A stretch of 64,000 nt of DNA, taken from positions 148,576,275-148,640,274 of the forward strand of contig JAVIAB010000051.1 in assembly GCA_032433765.1 (NCBI GenBank), in the 5' to 3' direction. Position 1 is the stretch's first letter, and every line of letters begins with the position of its first letter. A model generated the notes under the pieces. The model saw only the letters and a list, made by a program, of their open reading frames with translations. It searched no databases and was not told the DNA's origin. Positions 1-10,890 of the stretch are shown piece after piece. Source of the DNA: Megaustenia siamemsis (Eukaryota > Mollusca > Gastropoda > Stylommatophora > Ariophantidae). The position numbers and the translations under genes were made by a program.

Positions 1-715
1 GTCTGTCTGTCTGCATGTATGTCTGTCTGTTTGTATGTATGTCTGTCTGTTTGCATGTATGTCTGTCTGTTTCCATGTATGTCTGTCTGTCTGTTTCCAT
101 GTATGTCTGTCTGTCTGCATGTATGTCTGTCTGTCTGCATGTAGGTCTGTCTGCATGTATGTCTGTCTGTCTGCATGTATGTCTGTCTGTCTGCATGTAT
201 GTCTGTCTGTCTGCATGTATGTCTGTCTGTCTGCATGTATGTCTGTCTGTCTGTCTGCATGTATGTCTGTCTGTCTGCATGTATGTCTGTCTGCATGTAT
301 GTCTGTCTGGCTGCATGTATGTCTGTCTGTCTGCATGTATGTCTGTCTGCATGTATGTCTGTCTGTCTGCATGTATGTATGTCTCTCTGCATGTATGTCT
401 GTCTGCATGTATGTCTGTCTGTCTGCATGTATGTCTGTCTGTTTGCATGTATGTCTGTCTGTCTGCATGTATGTCTGTCTGTCTGCATGTATGTCTGTCT
501 GTCTGCATGTATGTCTGTCTGTCTGCATGTATGTCTGTCTGTCTGCATGTATGTCTGTCTGTCTGCATGTATGTCTGTCTGTTTGCATGTATGTCTGTCT
601 GTCTGCATGTATGTCTGTCTGTCTGCATGTATGTCTGTCTGTCTGCATGTATGTCTGTCTGTCTGCATGTATGTCTGTCTGTCTGCATGTATGTCTTTAT
701 GTCTCATAAACTATA
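1..715. repeat. 20-bp TCTG/CATG minisatellite
   Basis: Tandem array with a roughly 20-bp unit built from GTCTGTCTGCATGTATGTCT and occasional 16-bp or 24-bp length variants. All three forward frames stay open for long stretches (Cys/Leu/Ser/Val/Met/His only), which is a property of the unit and not a gene. The array is cut by the window edge. Confidence 0.95.
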
Positions 716-788
716 AATTTGCCCACCTGTCTAGCCACCTACTCAGCCTACCATCCGTGGACTTGGATATCTACCAACTTTCCTACTT

Positions 789-908
<120 letters not shown>

Positions 909-1260
909 TCTATCCGTCTATCAATCGGTCTATCTCTATGTCTATCTATCTGTCTGTCTATCAGTCTGTCTGCCCTTCTGCCTGTATATGTCTGTCTGTC
1001 TGTCTGTCTATCAGTCTGTCTGCCCTTCTGCCTGTATATGTCTGTCTGTCTGTCTGTGTGTCTGTCTGTATGTATGTCTGTCTGTCTGCCAGTATATATA
1101 TGTCTATGTGTCTGTCTGTGTGTCTGTCTGTCTGCCTGTATATGTCTGTCTATGTGTCTGTCTGTCTGCCTGTATATGTCTGTCTGTCTGTCTGTATATG
1201 TCTGTGTGTGTGTCTGTCTGTCTGCCTGTATATGTTTGTCTGTCTGTCTGTCTTTTGGCC
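909..1260. repeat. Degenerate TCTG/TATG repeat
   Basis: Imperfect TCTG and TGTATATG repeats with a longer duplicated block near 960-1040 (a GTCTGCCCTTCTGCCTGTAT segment occurs twice). It joins the (TATC)n block to unique sequence. Confidence 0.85.
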
Positions 1261-1318
1261 TAACTGTCCATTTGTCTATCTGCCAATAATCCAATCAAAA
1301 ACAAAACTAAACAAACTG

Positions 1319-1700
1319 CAACATGAGCACAGCTACACGTGGTAATCGAGTCACGTGATAAACGCTAACATGAGCACAGCTACAAGTGGTAATCGAGTCA
1401 CGTAATAAACGCTAACATGAGCACAGCTACAAGTGGTAATCGAGTCACGTAATAAACGCTAACATGAGCACAGCTACAAGTGGTAATCGAGTCACGTAAT
1501 AAACGCTAACATGAGCACAGCTACAAGTGGTAATCGAGTCACGTAATAAACGCTAACATGAGCACAGCTACAAGTGGTAATCGAGTCACGTAATAAACGC
1601 TAACATGAGCACAGCTACAAGTGGTAATCGAGTCACGTAATAAACGCTAACATGAGCACAGCTACAAGTGGTAATCGAGTCACGTAATAAACGCTAACAT
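1319..1700. repeat. 47-bp minisatellite, about 8 copies
   Basis: Head-to-tail copies of a 47-bp unit beginning AACATGAGCACAGCTACAAG. The first copy has CACGTGATAAACG where later copies have CACGTAATAAACG; copies 2 to 8 are almost identical, which implies recent expansion. There are no spacers, so it is not a CRISPR. Confidence 0.95.
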
Positions 1701-1897
1701 GCTCGATCGTCTTTGTTTTCTTCTTTACTCTTGTTAACAACGATTGGAATTTTCGACTCGGTAGCGTAAATGTAAATCAAGTAAATCTAATGTCATAAAT
1801 CGCATTATATGTATTGTGAATACTTTATTATTTAAATATAGTACAATTTGTATTTAAACACATTATTAATTCGTAATCATGTTTTGTAAGTACAGTC

Positions 1898-2107
1898 ATC
1901 ATCATCATCATCATAAAGTACCAAGCTTTCTGGCGTAGGTGATTATATCTCTGCACAACTTTCAATCTCGACAGTTATATATATAATTTCTGTTGTTGAC
2001 CTTCTGGCAAGCCATCCTCTCAAGCTGTCTGATACCTTTTTCTATTTGCTTTTCTCTACCTCTTCTTCCATCAATTTTCCGTTACAATATATGTTCCAGC
2101 TGTTCCA
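1898..2107 (-). mobile_element. 3' fragment of LINE family B
   Basis: An (ATC)n tract followed by GGCGTAGGTGAT and a segment matching the minus-strand fragments at 13205, 57423 and 59556. Read on the minus strand it is the last about 200 bp of a LINE ORF plus its TGATGATG tail. It is strongly 5' truncated. Confidence 0.75.
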
Positions 2108-2924
2108 TGTAAGTACAAAGTATCCTATAAACGTAATATCTTTTAATTGATCTTTGACCTTACTGACATGTTTCTCTTCTTAGCGTAGTTTCTCATGTTA
2201 CCCTGTGATCAGTGTACAGGATATCGACCTAATGGCTTTACCAGTAAACCAGACATGGGAGATCTCCGCCGGGAAACACAATTTCTCATCCCTGACTGTC
2301 CAGACACTGAGCCTCTGACAGCACCTTTCACAGCATCGGGACAGTCTTCTCACAAACTACTTCAGGGACTACTTTCACTTAACCCCAGACCCGCTCGAAA
2401 CACTGGGCAGAGCCCTGTCTAACGACAGAAAAGAAATAACGAAAAACACAGATGTGTTCTGAAACAACTGTCGACATAAATAATTATTATAATAGGACGA
2501 AGCAGAGAACTCGGGAAAGGGGCCCGCAAATTATTTCAAGATCTAACAAGGTTATTAAAGCAGTTATAATATCTCTGGAAGATTGGTTTCCCTATTGGGA
2601 ATTTCACAAAATTGTGGTTTGGCTTGTTAAACTTCTTAATGATAGAAAATGTCATTTAAGATAGCAAGCGGTTTTAAATTTACTATTACCTTCCCACCAG
2701 TCTTCGTCACAAATATTAAGATTCTAGAATTTTAGCATGTGTTTCTTTGAGTTATATTTTTCTGTGCATTTTGTGTGTGTGTAATTTAATTTCTTTTAAT
2801 AATTGTAGTATCGCTAATTTTAATAATGAATTATAAATATTCATTACCTTTGGAAGGAGACGTATAAGTCCAGTTGGTAGTGACCTAGACCCCGTGAAGG
2901 TTAGGTTGAACATCAAATAGCACG
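2108..2924. other. Unassigned sequence
   Basis: No recognisable gene, tRNA-like promoter or tandem array. Two short open frames (2195-2422 and 2452-2664) show no domain or splice signals that I trust. Confidence 0.5.
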
Positions 2925-2948
2925 TCAAGATCAGGATTGGAGATATCT

Positions 2949-3206
2949 GGGAAAGAACAAAACAAGGATCAATCGAGCAAAAGATTATAAAGAGAATATG
3001 GAGATGGATTGGACACACACTAAAAAAGCCTGATGCCAGCATAGTAAGAAAGTCACTATTTTGGAACCCACAGTGGAAGCTAGGAAAATCCAGGAATACG
3101 TGGAGAGAAGTCACTGAAACCCTTAAGAAGATTGGCGTAGACTGGAGAGAAGTAGAGAAAATGCACAAAAATGGGGATTGTTGGAGAAACCTTGTCCGTA
3201 AACCTT
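2949..3206 (+). mobile_element. C-terminal end of a LINE ORF (family D)
   Basis: One open frame reads WRWIGHTLKKPDAS, then FWNPQ, then NTWREVTETLKKIGVDWREV, and ends WRNLVRKPCYKNG. This is the familiar layout of the C-terminus of endonuclease/reverse-transcriptase LINE proteins: WIGH box, basic GK.R.TWR segment and terminal W..LV..LC. The RT and endonuclease parts are absent, so it is 5' truncated. The frame does not stop but continues straight into the 45-bp array that follows. The family assignment is from memory of such proteins; the clade is not determined. Confidence 0.75.
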
Positions 3207-4036
3207 GCTACAAAAATGGGGTTTGTTGGAGCTACCTTGTCCGTAAACCTTTCTACAAAAATGGGGATTGTTGGCGCTACCTTGTCCGTAAACCTTGCTA
3301 CAAAAATGGGGATTGTTGGAGCTACTTTGTCCGTAAACCTTGCTACAAAAATGGGGATTGTTGGCGCTACCTTGTCCGTAAACCTTGCTACAAAAATGGG
3401 GATAGTTGGAGCTACCTTGTCCGTAAAACTTGCTACAAAAATGGGGATTGTTGGAGCTACCTTGTCCGTAAACCTTGCTACAAAAATGGGGATTGTTGGC
3501 GCTACCTTGTCCGTAAACCTTGCTACAAAAATGGGGATAGTTGGAGCTACCTTGTCCGTAAACCTTGCTACAAAAATGGGGATTGTTGGCGCTACCTTGT
3601 CCGTAAACCTTGCTACAAAAATGGGGATTGTTTGCGCTACCTTGTCCGTAAACCTTGCTACAAAAATGGGGATTGTTGGCGCTACCTTGTCCGTAAACCT
3701 TGCTACAAAAATGGGGATTGTTGGCGCTACCTTGTCCGTAAACCTTGCTACAAAAATGGGGATTGTTGGAGCTACCTTGTCCGTAAACCTTGCTACAAAA
3801 ATGGGGATTGTTGGCGCTACCTTGTCCGTAAACCTTGCTACAAAAATGGGGATTGTTGGAGCTACCTTGTCCGTAAACCTTGCTACAAAAATGGGGATTG
3901 TTGGAGCTACCTTGTCCGTAAACCTTGCTACAAAAATGGGGATTGTTGGCGCTACCTTGTCCGTAAACCTTGCTACAAAAATGGGGATTGTTGGAGCTAC
4001 CTTGCCCGTAAACCTTGCTACAAAAATGGGGTTAAG
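3162..4036 (+). repeat. 45-bp minisatellite derived from a LINE 3' end, about 19 copies
   Basis: The 45-bp unit (includes ATGGGGATTGTTGGCGCTAC and CTTGTCCGTAAACCTTGC) first appears as the last codons of the LINE ORF at 2949 and is then repeated about 19 times in the same frame. Two main variants alternate (TTGGAGCTAC and TTGGCGCTAC). Because 45 is divisible by three, two forward frames stay open. Confidence 0.95.
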
Positions 4037-4180
4037 AGGCTTTTATTTGAATTACTGAAGAGGCAGGTTCGATCCTTATCCCTGCTCCTGGGTTCAACAG
4101 GCAGGGTTCGATCCTTATCCCCTTCCTGGGTTCAACAAGCTTTAAATGGGTACCTGATTTGTAGACATATGTTAGTCTAG

Positions 4181-4654
4181 CTACTCAATACCATTTTATG
4201 TTTTCTATTTATTTAATAAATGTTATAATTGATATCTGCTTATCTCCTACCTGGCTTGTGTGGGGAAGAGGTTTACTTTAATATAGTCGGTAAACATTGC
4301 GCATAGAACAAGTCCATAGCGCTTAGATCCCCTTACTAGCACCCCTAGTGGAAGTACTGGGTATAGTTCAGCTCGAATGCACGAACTCCGTAACATCTTT
4401 GAAGACCTCGAAAATGGAGAGCTTAGGTTAGATAAATGTTTTTTTTTCTTTCTTCAAAATCTATTTACAATGTTTGTCTTTGCAGCGACCATATTTTTGC
4501 AGCGACCATATTTTTGCAGCGACCATATTCAAACTTATTTCTTCTATTTTTAACTTTTAGAGGCTCTTCTCTAACATGCGCAACTGTGCTAACGACGCCT
4601 GCTATTTCTCCTTTATCCGATAGGGCTAGGCATAAGATCTCAGAACCTAGAGAC
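4181..4654. other. Unassigned sequence with a 17-bp triplication
   Basis: Near 4483-4531 a GCAGCGACCATATTTTT unit occurs three times in a row. I see no gene in the rest. Confidence 0.5.
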
Positions 4655-4900
4655 TAAGGAAGGATAAAGCCAAGAATAATCAAGGAATTCGAATAGAAAT
4701 ACTCCAACAACTTGTAGCGGGATTTAAACCCTGGACTTTCTTGTCCAGAGGTCTCTAGACCACTCAGATCCCACGTGAAAGTTGTTCGGCCTGGCGTGTT
4801 ACTAACCACACCACTCCTAAAATATGCTGGTGATGTTTGAAACGTATGGTCACTGACACCATACTTCACTTGAGCCGGGCGTGCAGGAAGCTCGCTCATT
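4655..4900 (-). mobile_element. Probable tRNA-derived SINE, degenerate
   Basis: Read on the minus strand it has an A-box-like CTGAGTGGTCTAGAG, a B-box-like GGTTTAAATCC, and 80-120 bp away a hairpin (4844-4864) closely matching the 3'-end hairpin of SINE family 1. The ends are not clear and I found no target-site duplication. It may be a related SINE family or a rearranged copy. Confidence 0.45.
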
Positions 4901-4904
4901 ATTA

Positions 4905-5236
4905 TTACTTTCTTTTTCTTTTTTATAAATATGAGTCATGACCTTGCTGATAACGCTGCTGTTGTTAGCGATGTCTTCTCCATTTACCTGTTTAACATTT
5001 TTGTAATGCCAATTTCTTTTCTGTTCTGCGTAGATTACGAGCTACGTGGCACCGGCGACATGGTGTGGGAAGTGCTCAGAGTCCCGCTAAGCGATGCTCT
5101 AAGGGTACACCGATTACGTTTTGACAACGATCATTCCTTTCAAAAGTGATTTACTGGACACACAATAAGTACAACATTCAAACACGTTAATGCTTTTTTT
5201 TAGAACAAACTCTGCACTTAGGATTTGACGTAACGG
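4905..5236. other. Unassigned sequence
   Basis: AT-rich, with no repeat or coding signal that I recognise. Confidence 0.4.
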
Positions 5237-6092
5237 TTAATCCTGTTTTTCTTCCTCTTTTCTTCCTCATTTGCATTTCAGCGTCCGGGTATAATTTGCG
5301 GCCTTTTGCTCTCCTATTTGCTCCAGCTCCTGATATGTTTCCTAGTGTTTCTAATATTCCGTTAATTCATCTTTTTCGTGATCGGTCCTTGGGTCTGGTG
5401 TTCTCGCAACGTTTATTGAAAGTTCAGTGTGTTGTGTTTCGATCTTTCTGCCTTACCACGTGGCCAAACAATTATTTTATATGTTTCTTGATATATTCCA
5501 TGGCGAGGGTTATTCCTAGTTTTTTTCTCCGTTTTTCATTTCTGATATTATCCCTCAGGCTGTTTTCTGTCGTTCGTCTAAAACATTTCATCTCGGTAGT
5601 GGTTTTTTTTCTTCTATTGTTCTTGTATATAGGGTCCAGGACTGGCATTGGTAGAACAATGTTGGTATGAAGATTGTATAGTAGAGCGGCCGTTTTGCCT
5701 ATAGAGTTATTTCCTTGTTGGACAATAGTTGTTTGTGATAGCTGTCCAATTATTTGACAAGCTTTGTTGCATTTTGAGTCTATTTCTAATGTTTGTGAAT
5801 TACCGTTTGTCAATAGATTTCATAGATATTTAAATCCCGCTGCTTGGTTTAGTCGTCTGCCATCCATCATTATATTGATGCTCTGTTTCTATTTTACGAT
5901 ATTCAGAACTTCTGTTTTGTTGTTGATTTTCATGTTGTATGTTGTGCCTGTACAGTTGAGTTTATTTAAGTGTTCTTGTAGGACTTCTATTTTTCCATGT
6001 ATTATTGCCTCATGGTTTGCAAATCGAAGGTCATTAATCTCCTCTGTCTTCGATGGACTGGCTAACTTACAAATGTAGTCCATGTAACAAAT

Positions 6093-6354
6093 GGGGGCCG
6101 CGATATCTCAGTGGTTAGTAAACTGGACTACAAAGGACAAGAGGTAGGGTTCGATTCCAACCAACGGCGGCTTCCGGGTTCGCCCAGCCTTTAATGGGTA
6201 CCGGATTTGTTTCTGGGAAAGTAAAGCGGCAAGGGCGTAATACTGACCTCATTACCCCAAAAATCATGTGCCGAAGGTCTGTAAAATTTATGGTCACTAA
6301 CACCATATTACCTATACGCCACTTGGCGTGACGGGGGTACTTTACTTTTTTTTA
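6093..6354 (+). mobile_element. tRNA-derived SINE, family 1, copy a
   Basis: The head carries TCTCAGTGGTTAGTAAACTG (A box) and GGTTCGATTCC (B box). The body ends in two small hairpins (6289-6307 and 6316-6329) and a GGGGGTACTTTAC(T)n tail. It is flanked by a perfect 13-bp target-site duplication, CCATGTAACAAAT, at 6080-6092 and 6355-6367. It lies inside LINE family C, so it is younger than that LINE. Confidence 0.93.
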
Positions 6355-6426
6355 CCATGTAACAAATAAACTATAGGGAAGATAATACGCATCCCTGTCT
6401 TACTTCTGATCTAACTTCGAAGTGGT

Positions 6427-6772
6427 CTGTGTAACCTGATGTTGTTCTGACTATGAGCTGCTGTTGTTCTGACTATGAGCTGCTGTTGTTCTGACTATGA
6501 GCTGCTGTTGTTCTGACTATGAGCTGCTGTTGTTCTGACTATGAGCTGCTGTTGTTCTGACTATGAGCTGCTGTTGTTCTGACTATGAGCTGCTGTTGTT
6601 CTGATGAGCTGCTGTTGTTCTGACTATGAGCTGCTGTTGTTCTGACTATGAGCTGCTGTTGTTCTGACTATGAGCTGCTGTTGTTCTGACTATGAGCTGC
6701 TGTTGTTCTGACTATGAGCTGCTGTTGTTCTGACTATGAGCTGCTGTTGTTCTGACTATGAGCTGCTGTTGA
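6427..6772. repeat. 22-bp minisatellite inside a LINE ORF, about 15 copies
   Basis: Units contain TTCTGACTATGAGCTGCTG followed by TTG. One copy (near 6601) has lost the CTA. The same short stretch occurs about once in the sister LINE near 9945-9985, so the array arose from LINE sequence. The 22-bp period breaks the reading frame. Confidence 0.93.
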
Positions 6773-7189
6773 TGTCGAGACTTTTAAATTGGTTAGATGT
6801 TGGTCAGTATATTCTTCGTATCCCCCATAGCTGCTCTCAGTTTACTCTGTCGAATGCTTTTTCCTGGTCAATGAAAGCTATGTACTCATTCTGATTTTGT
6901 TCTGTTGTCTTTTCTGCTAGCTGCTTTAGGGTGAATAGAGCGTCAGTACATCCTCTATTTTTTTCGGAAGCCCATTGCGAATCGCTTACATGTGGTTCTA
7001 TTATTGGTCTGAGCATTTTTTTCCATACTTTTGACCCTTTCCCAAATGGCTAAATCAACAGTACTAAATTGAGCCATCTACGAAGCCCTTTCAAATCGTT
7101 CACTCCCTCGAACAACGTAATTTCTGTAGAGAAATAATTCAATTGTTACCTCTTCCTCGGTATGGCCCGCTTATCTCTGCTGTCTGACC

Positions 7190-7580
7190 TCAAAATAATT
7201 ATCACACGATTGTTATCTTTATCCGGTCTCCTGTTATCTGTATCTGGTCTCCTCGTAACTTTATGTGTTCTCCTGTTATCTTTATTCGGTCTTCTTTTGT
7301 CTGAATCTGGATTTGTGTTATCTTCATCTGATCTCATGCTATCTTCATCTGGTCTTTTGTTATCTTCATCTGATCTCCTGTTATCTTCATCTGGTCTCCT
7401 GTTACCTTCATCTGATCTGTTATCTTCATCTGGTCTCCTGTTACCTTCATCTGATCTGTTATCTTCAAATGGTCTCCTGTTACCTTCATCTGATCTCCTG
7501 TTATCTTCATCTGATCTCATGTTATCTTCATCTGGTCTCCTGTTACCTTCATTTGATCTGTTATATTTATCTGGTCTCCA
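7190..7580. repeat. 21/18-bp imperfect minisatellite
   Basis: Repeats of CTCCTGTTATCTTCATCTG and a shorter form with CTGTTACCTTCATCTGATCT. Each unit is a multiple of three, so frames on both strands stay open (a DEDNRR-like repeat on the minus strand). The downstream flank has a C-run near 7636. Confidence 0.9.
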
Positions 7581-7689
7581 CATTGTTGAATTTAAAGTCA
7601 ATTCAATTTACCATCGCCACCACCCACTCCCTCCCCCCCCCCCAGCCCCCTCCCACCGCCCCGCAGAATTTGGCAGGTCAGTAACGTAA

Positions 7690-9460
7690 CAGTAATTATA
7701 GTGACGTAAACAAAACTTAAGTGAATCTGATACGATAAAAACAACGTCATCCGCTCAAATGTTAGACACGTTTTACCTTACGACGCCATGTTTGCACACT
7801 TATGAAACACTGCATCTAATTAAAAGCACAACAAAATAGAAAAATATTATCTTAAGAAATGAGATTACTGTAGAAACGTTACTTGCAACTCCCGCCTGGA
7901 TCACGTGACACATGAAGAGACCCAAACCAGAACCAGGCAGCATATGGATATCTTCGAAGTCCTCAGTGCCAGCGTGAAGAAAAGCCAAATCAAATGTTAG
8001 GAGAAAATAAATATCAAACGGTATTAATCAGCTAAAGAAATAACAAGACAGAACAAACTATGATTAAAGTCGTTATGCTGATAAGTTAAGTATTCGTGTA
8101 ATTTCTTATATTTTTTTTTTTGCATTATTATTTGTTGTCTTGAAACTGACGAAGACCTTTGCCGAAACGTCACAGTATGTCTTTTCTCTCTATAGGCTTT
8201 TCTGTTTAACACCATTTTATATGTATTTTCCATAATGTCTGCAGATCCACTCAGGGACCTCCACGATTATATATATAATTGTATATTTGTTCTTCAAATG
8301 GTATTGTCTAATGTTCCGCTCATGTGGTCGTGCAAAACAATTTTGCAAATAAAATATGAAAGGTCGAAAAGAACTGAAAGACGCGTGAAAAGAATGGAAA
8401 TGCACCATATGTGAATGAACAGGCTTTGATTTCGTCGATTCGCAAACAAAGAGAATTGGATGAAACCTGTCGGGGCCATTGATGTTACCGCAACAACCGT
8501 GAGGATTACGGGACAGGAAGAAAATTAATGCAAGAACTTTATTTTGTTTTCCCTCTCCTCTCGAACCATCGACCACAGTCTCAACTTATGACAAGAACTC
8601 TCTCGTGCATCTATAACGTGGACGAGTCAACATTAATTACCACAATCCCCAGTCCATCATTGATTTACTGTCGGCGACTGTAGATTGTGGCTCGGAACCT
8701 AAAGCAAGTGTTCATGGGTACAAAATGAATGCAAATCCTTTAATAGAAACCAAATATATTGTTCGGGAATTTCCGGGCCGCTACTTTCTACTTGACGCGG
8801 AATCTCCGGTGAGGATTACATCAAACACACATCGCAACACAAAGAAATTAATATCTGGATTATTTATTTCTTATGACTCTACGCTCACCATTCTGTTATT
8901 ACAAATTGTTTTCCTTTAATATCAAACACGCCGCTTCACATTTTGTTTATGCCCTGAGGTTATTAATGTTGCTGGTTTCTTCGTTATTAAAATGGCTGGC
9001 TGAGTTTTTTATTGGCGAGATTTTAATTATTGTAGAATGGAAGTTGCATGTAGCAAACAAAAAAATGCGTGCCGTCAGTGACGTCATTATTGTCAGATAC
9101 AGGAATCGAGTATTACATTTTTTTTAGTTTTGCGAACTTTTTCTTCTTCACAGACAGTATGGCGCTTCCGGTTGTCGATCCTCAGTGGCATCTACCAGAC
9201 ACTGATTTGTCGAACAGCTTCTCTCATGGCTGATTCTGACCAGATGTGATTGCATGGTTCGGCTCCTCAATGAAAAATGATCATTCCTTTTCTAAAGTCT
9301 CATTTTCTTTGGCGTATTTTGATTGCATTTATTTTCATCTTCGTATTTTGTTGATAGGAGCTCAATTATGAACAACAGAGCGTCATTTATACATTTTTAT
9401 GAATATAATTTTAATCAAATAACATTGACGTAATAAAATATGCACCACGAATTAAAGCAC
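7690..9460. other. Unassigned sequence with one hammerhead-like motif
   Basis: Apart from the hammerhead-like core at 8146 I see no domain, tRNA-like promoter or tandem array. The open frames here are short and show no family features. Confidence 0.5.
8146..8170 (+). ncRNA. Hammerhead-ribozyme-like core
   Basis: CTGACGA is followed 11 nt later by GAAACGT, with AGACC..TGCC between them as a weak stem II. CUGANGA plus GAAA is the conserved hammerhead catalytic core. Minimal hammerheads of this kind are known from Penelope-like elements. Self-cleavage is not shown and stems I and III are not resolved. Confidence 0.45.
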
Positions 9461-9461
9461 T

Positions 9462-9476
9462 TGGGGGGGGGGGGGG
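9462..9476. repeat. G14 run
   Basis: A homopolymer G run directly at the 5' boundary of the LINE fragment that starts near 9473. Confidence 0.9.
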
Positions 9477-10890
9477 ATAACATCCCAGTAGAAATAATAG
9501 CAGCAACAGGAGAAACAGGAGTTACATGGCTGCACAAAATCTTCACTGCAGTATGGCATCAATAGATAGCCCCAGAAGACTGGCAACAGGCAATCATGGT
9601 ACCAATATGGAAAAAGAAAGGTAACGAGAGACTGCAATCAATATAGAGGTATATCTCTTCTCAGTCATGTAGGAAAGTTATACGCCAAAATTGAGGTAAA
9701 AATGAGGAGACGAAAAATAGGATTACAGTTAGGCAATTGTCAAATGGGATTCAGAAAAAAAGACAGAAGATGTACTGACGCTTCTATTCTTCTGGCAGTA
9801 AATACGACTGAACAAAATGGAAATTTGTACATAGTTTTCATTGGCCATAAAAGCATTCAGCCAAGTAAACAGAGAAGAACCATAGGAAATACTAACAATA
9901 TACGGAGGAAGCCAAAACTTAAACAACTTAATTAAAAGTCTCTACATCAACAGCAGCTGCACAGTCAGAACAGCAGCAGGTTACACTGATCACTTCAAAG
10001 TTAGATCAGGTGTAAGACAGAGGTGCCTACTATTCCCCTATTGTTCATTACATACATGGACTTCATATGCAAGTTAGCCAACCCATCAGACAGAGAAGAT
10101 TACAGAGCTTCTATTTGCAAACATTCAGACACTAATACATGGACTAATAGAAGGCCTACAAAAACACTTAAATAGACTCAACATCACAGGTACAATACAG
10201 CATGAAAATCAACATCAACAAAACAGAAGTCATGACTATTGCAAAAGAGTAACAGATCATCATCATAGCGATGGGTGTCAGACATCTAGAATAAGTGAAG
10301 AAATTTAAATATCTATGAAGTCTAGTGACAAATGATAATTCATGAACAACAGGAAAAGGCTCAAGATGCAACAAAACTTGTCATATCGGACAGCTATCAA
10401 CACTATTGTTAAACAAGGAAATAACTCTAGAGGCAAAACGAGCACTCTACAATACAATCATCATTCCAACGTTGTGTTACTAATGCCAGACCTGAGAGCT
10501 AGACGCAAGAACAATAGAAAAAATAACTGCAACCGAGATTAAATGGTGTTAGACGAATGACAGGAAACAGCCTGAGAGATAAGATCAGAAATGAAGAACT
10601 GAGAAAAAAGCTAGGAATAACCCTCGCCATAGAATATATAAAAAATAGAGAAAATGGTTTGGCCACGTGATAAGGCAGAAAGATCGAAACACAACACAAC
10701 GAGCCTTCAAAAAACGTTATGAGAACACCAGACCCAAGGACCGACCCCGAAAAGATGAATTAACGGAATATTAGAAACACTAGGAAACATATTAGCAGCA
10801 GAAGCAAATCGGAGAGCAAAAGGCCGCAAATTATATTCCCTGACGCTGAAAAGAAGTGAGGAAGGAAAGAAGAAGATAAGAAAAGAGGCG
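9473..10890 (+). mobile_element. LINE family C, RT part, decayed
   Basis: Conceptual translation with frame changes gives IPVEIIAATGETG, then WQQAIMVPIWKKKGNE (RT region), CNQYRGISLLSHVGKLYAKI, MGFRKKDRRCTDA, a VRSGVRQ block near 10005 and the C-terminal part to about 10860. It lacks the endonuclease, so it is 5' truncated, and it contains many stops. It is the same lineage as the minus-strand copy at 5237-7040. Confidence 0.8.

Larger units (their letters stand above)
5237..7040 (-). mobile_element. LINE family C, reverse-transcriptase part, broken
   Basis: Minus-strand reading gives RT fragments: GCTDALFTLKQLAEKTTEQ and YIAFIDQEKAFDRVN (motif A, near 6850-6920), a VRQGC-type block near 6400, then a C-terminal part ending at the element's 3' end near 5237. 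The layout matches the plus-strand copy at 9473. Two things split it: a SINE (6093-6354) with a 13-bp target-site duplication, and a 22-bp minisatellite (6427-6772) that grew between RT motifs. Many stops; inactive. Confidence 0.8.

Noticed and set aside
1319..1700. CRISPR-like regular repeats
   Set aside because: Units are contiguous 47-bp copies without spacers, in a eukaryotic context. The same applies to 31000-34435 and 39357-40560.
3161..4180. 339-aa and 295-aa repeat proteins
   Set aside because: Two frames of one 45-bp minisatellite; only the first about 20 residues are LINE-derived coding sequence.
7146..7689. DEDNRRSDE-type acidic repeat protein
   Set aside because: 21/18-bp array; low complexity only.
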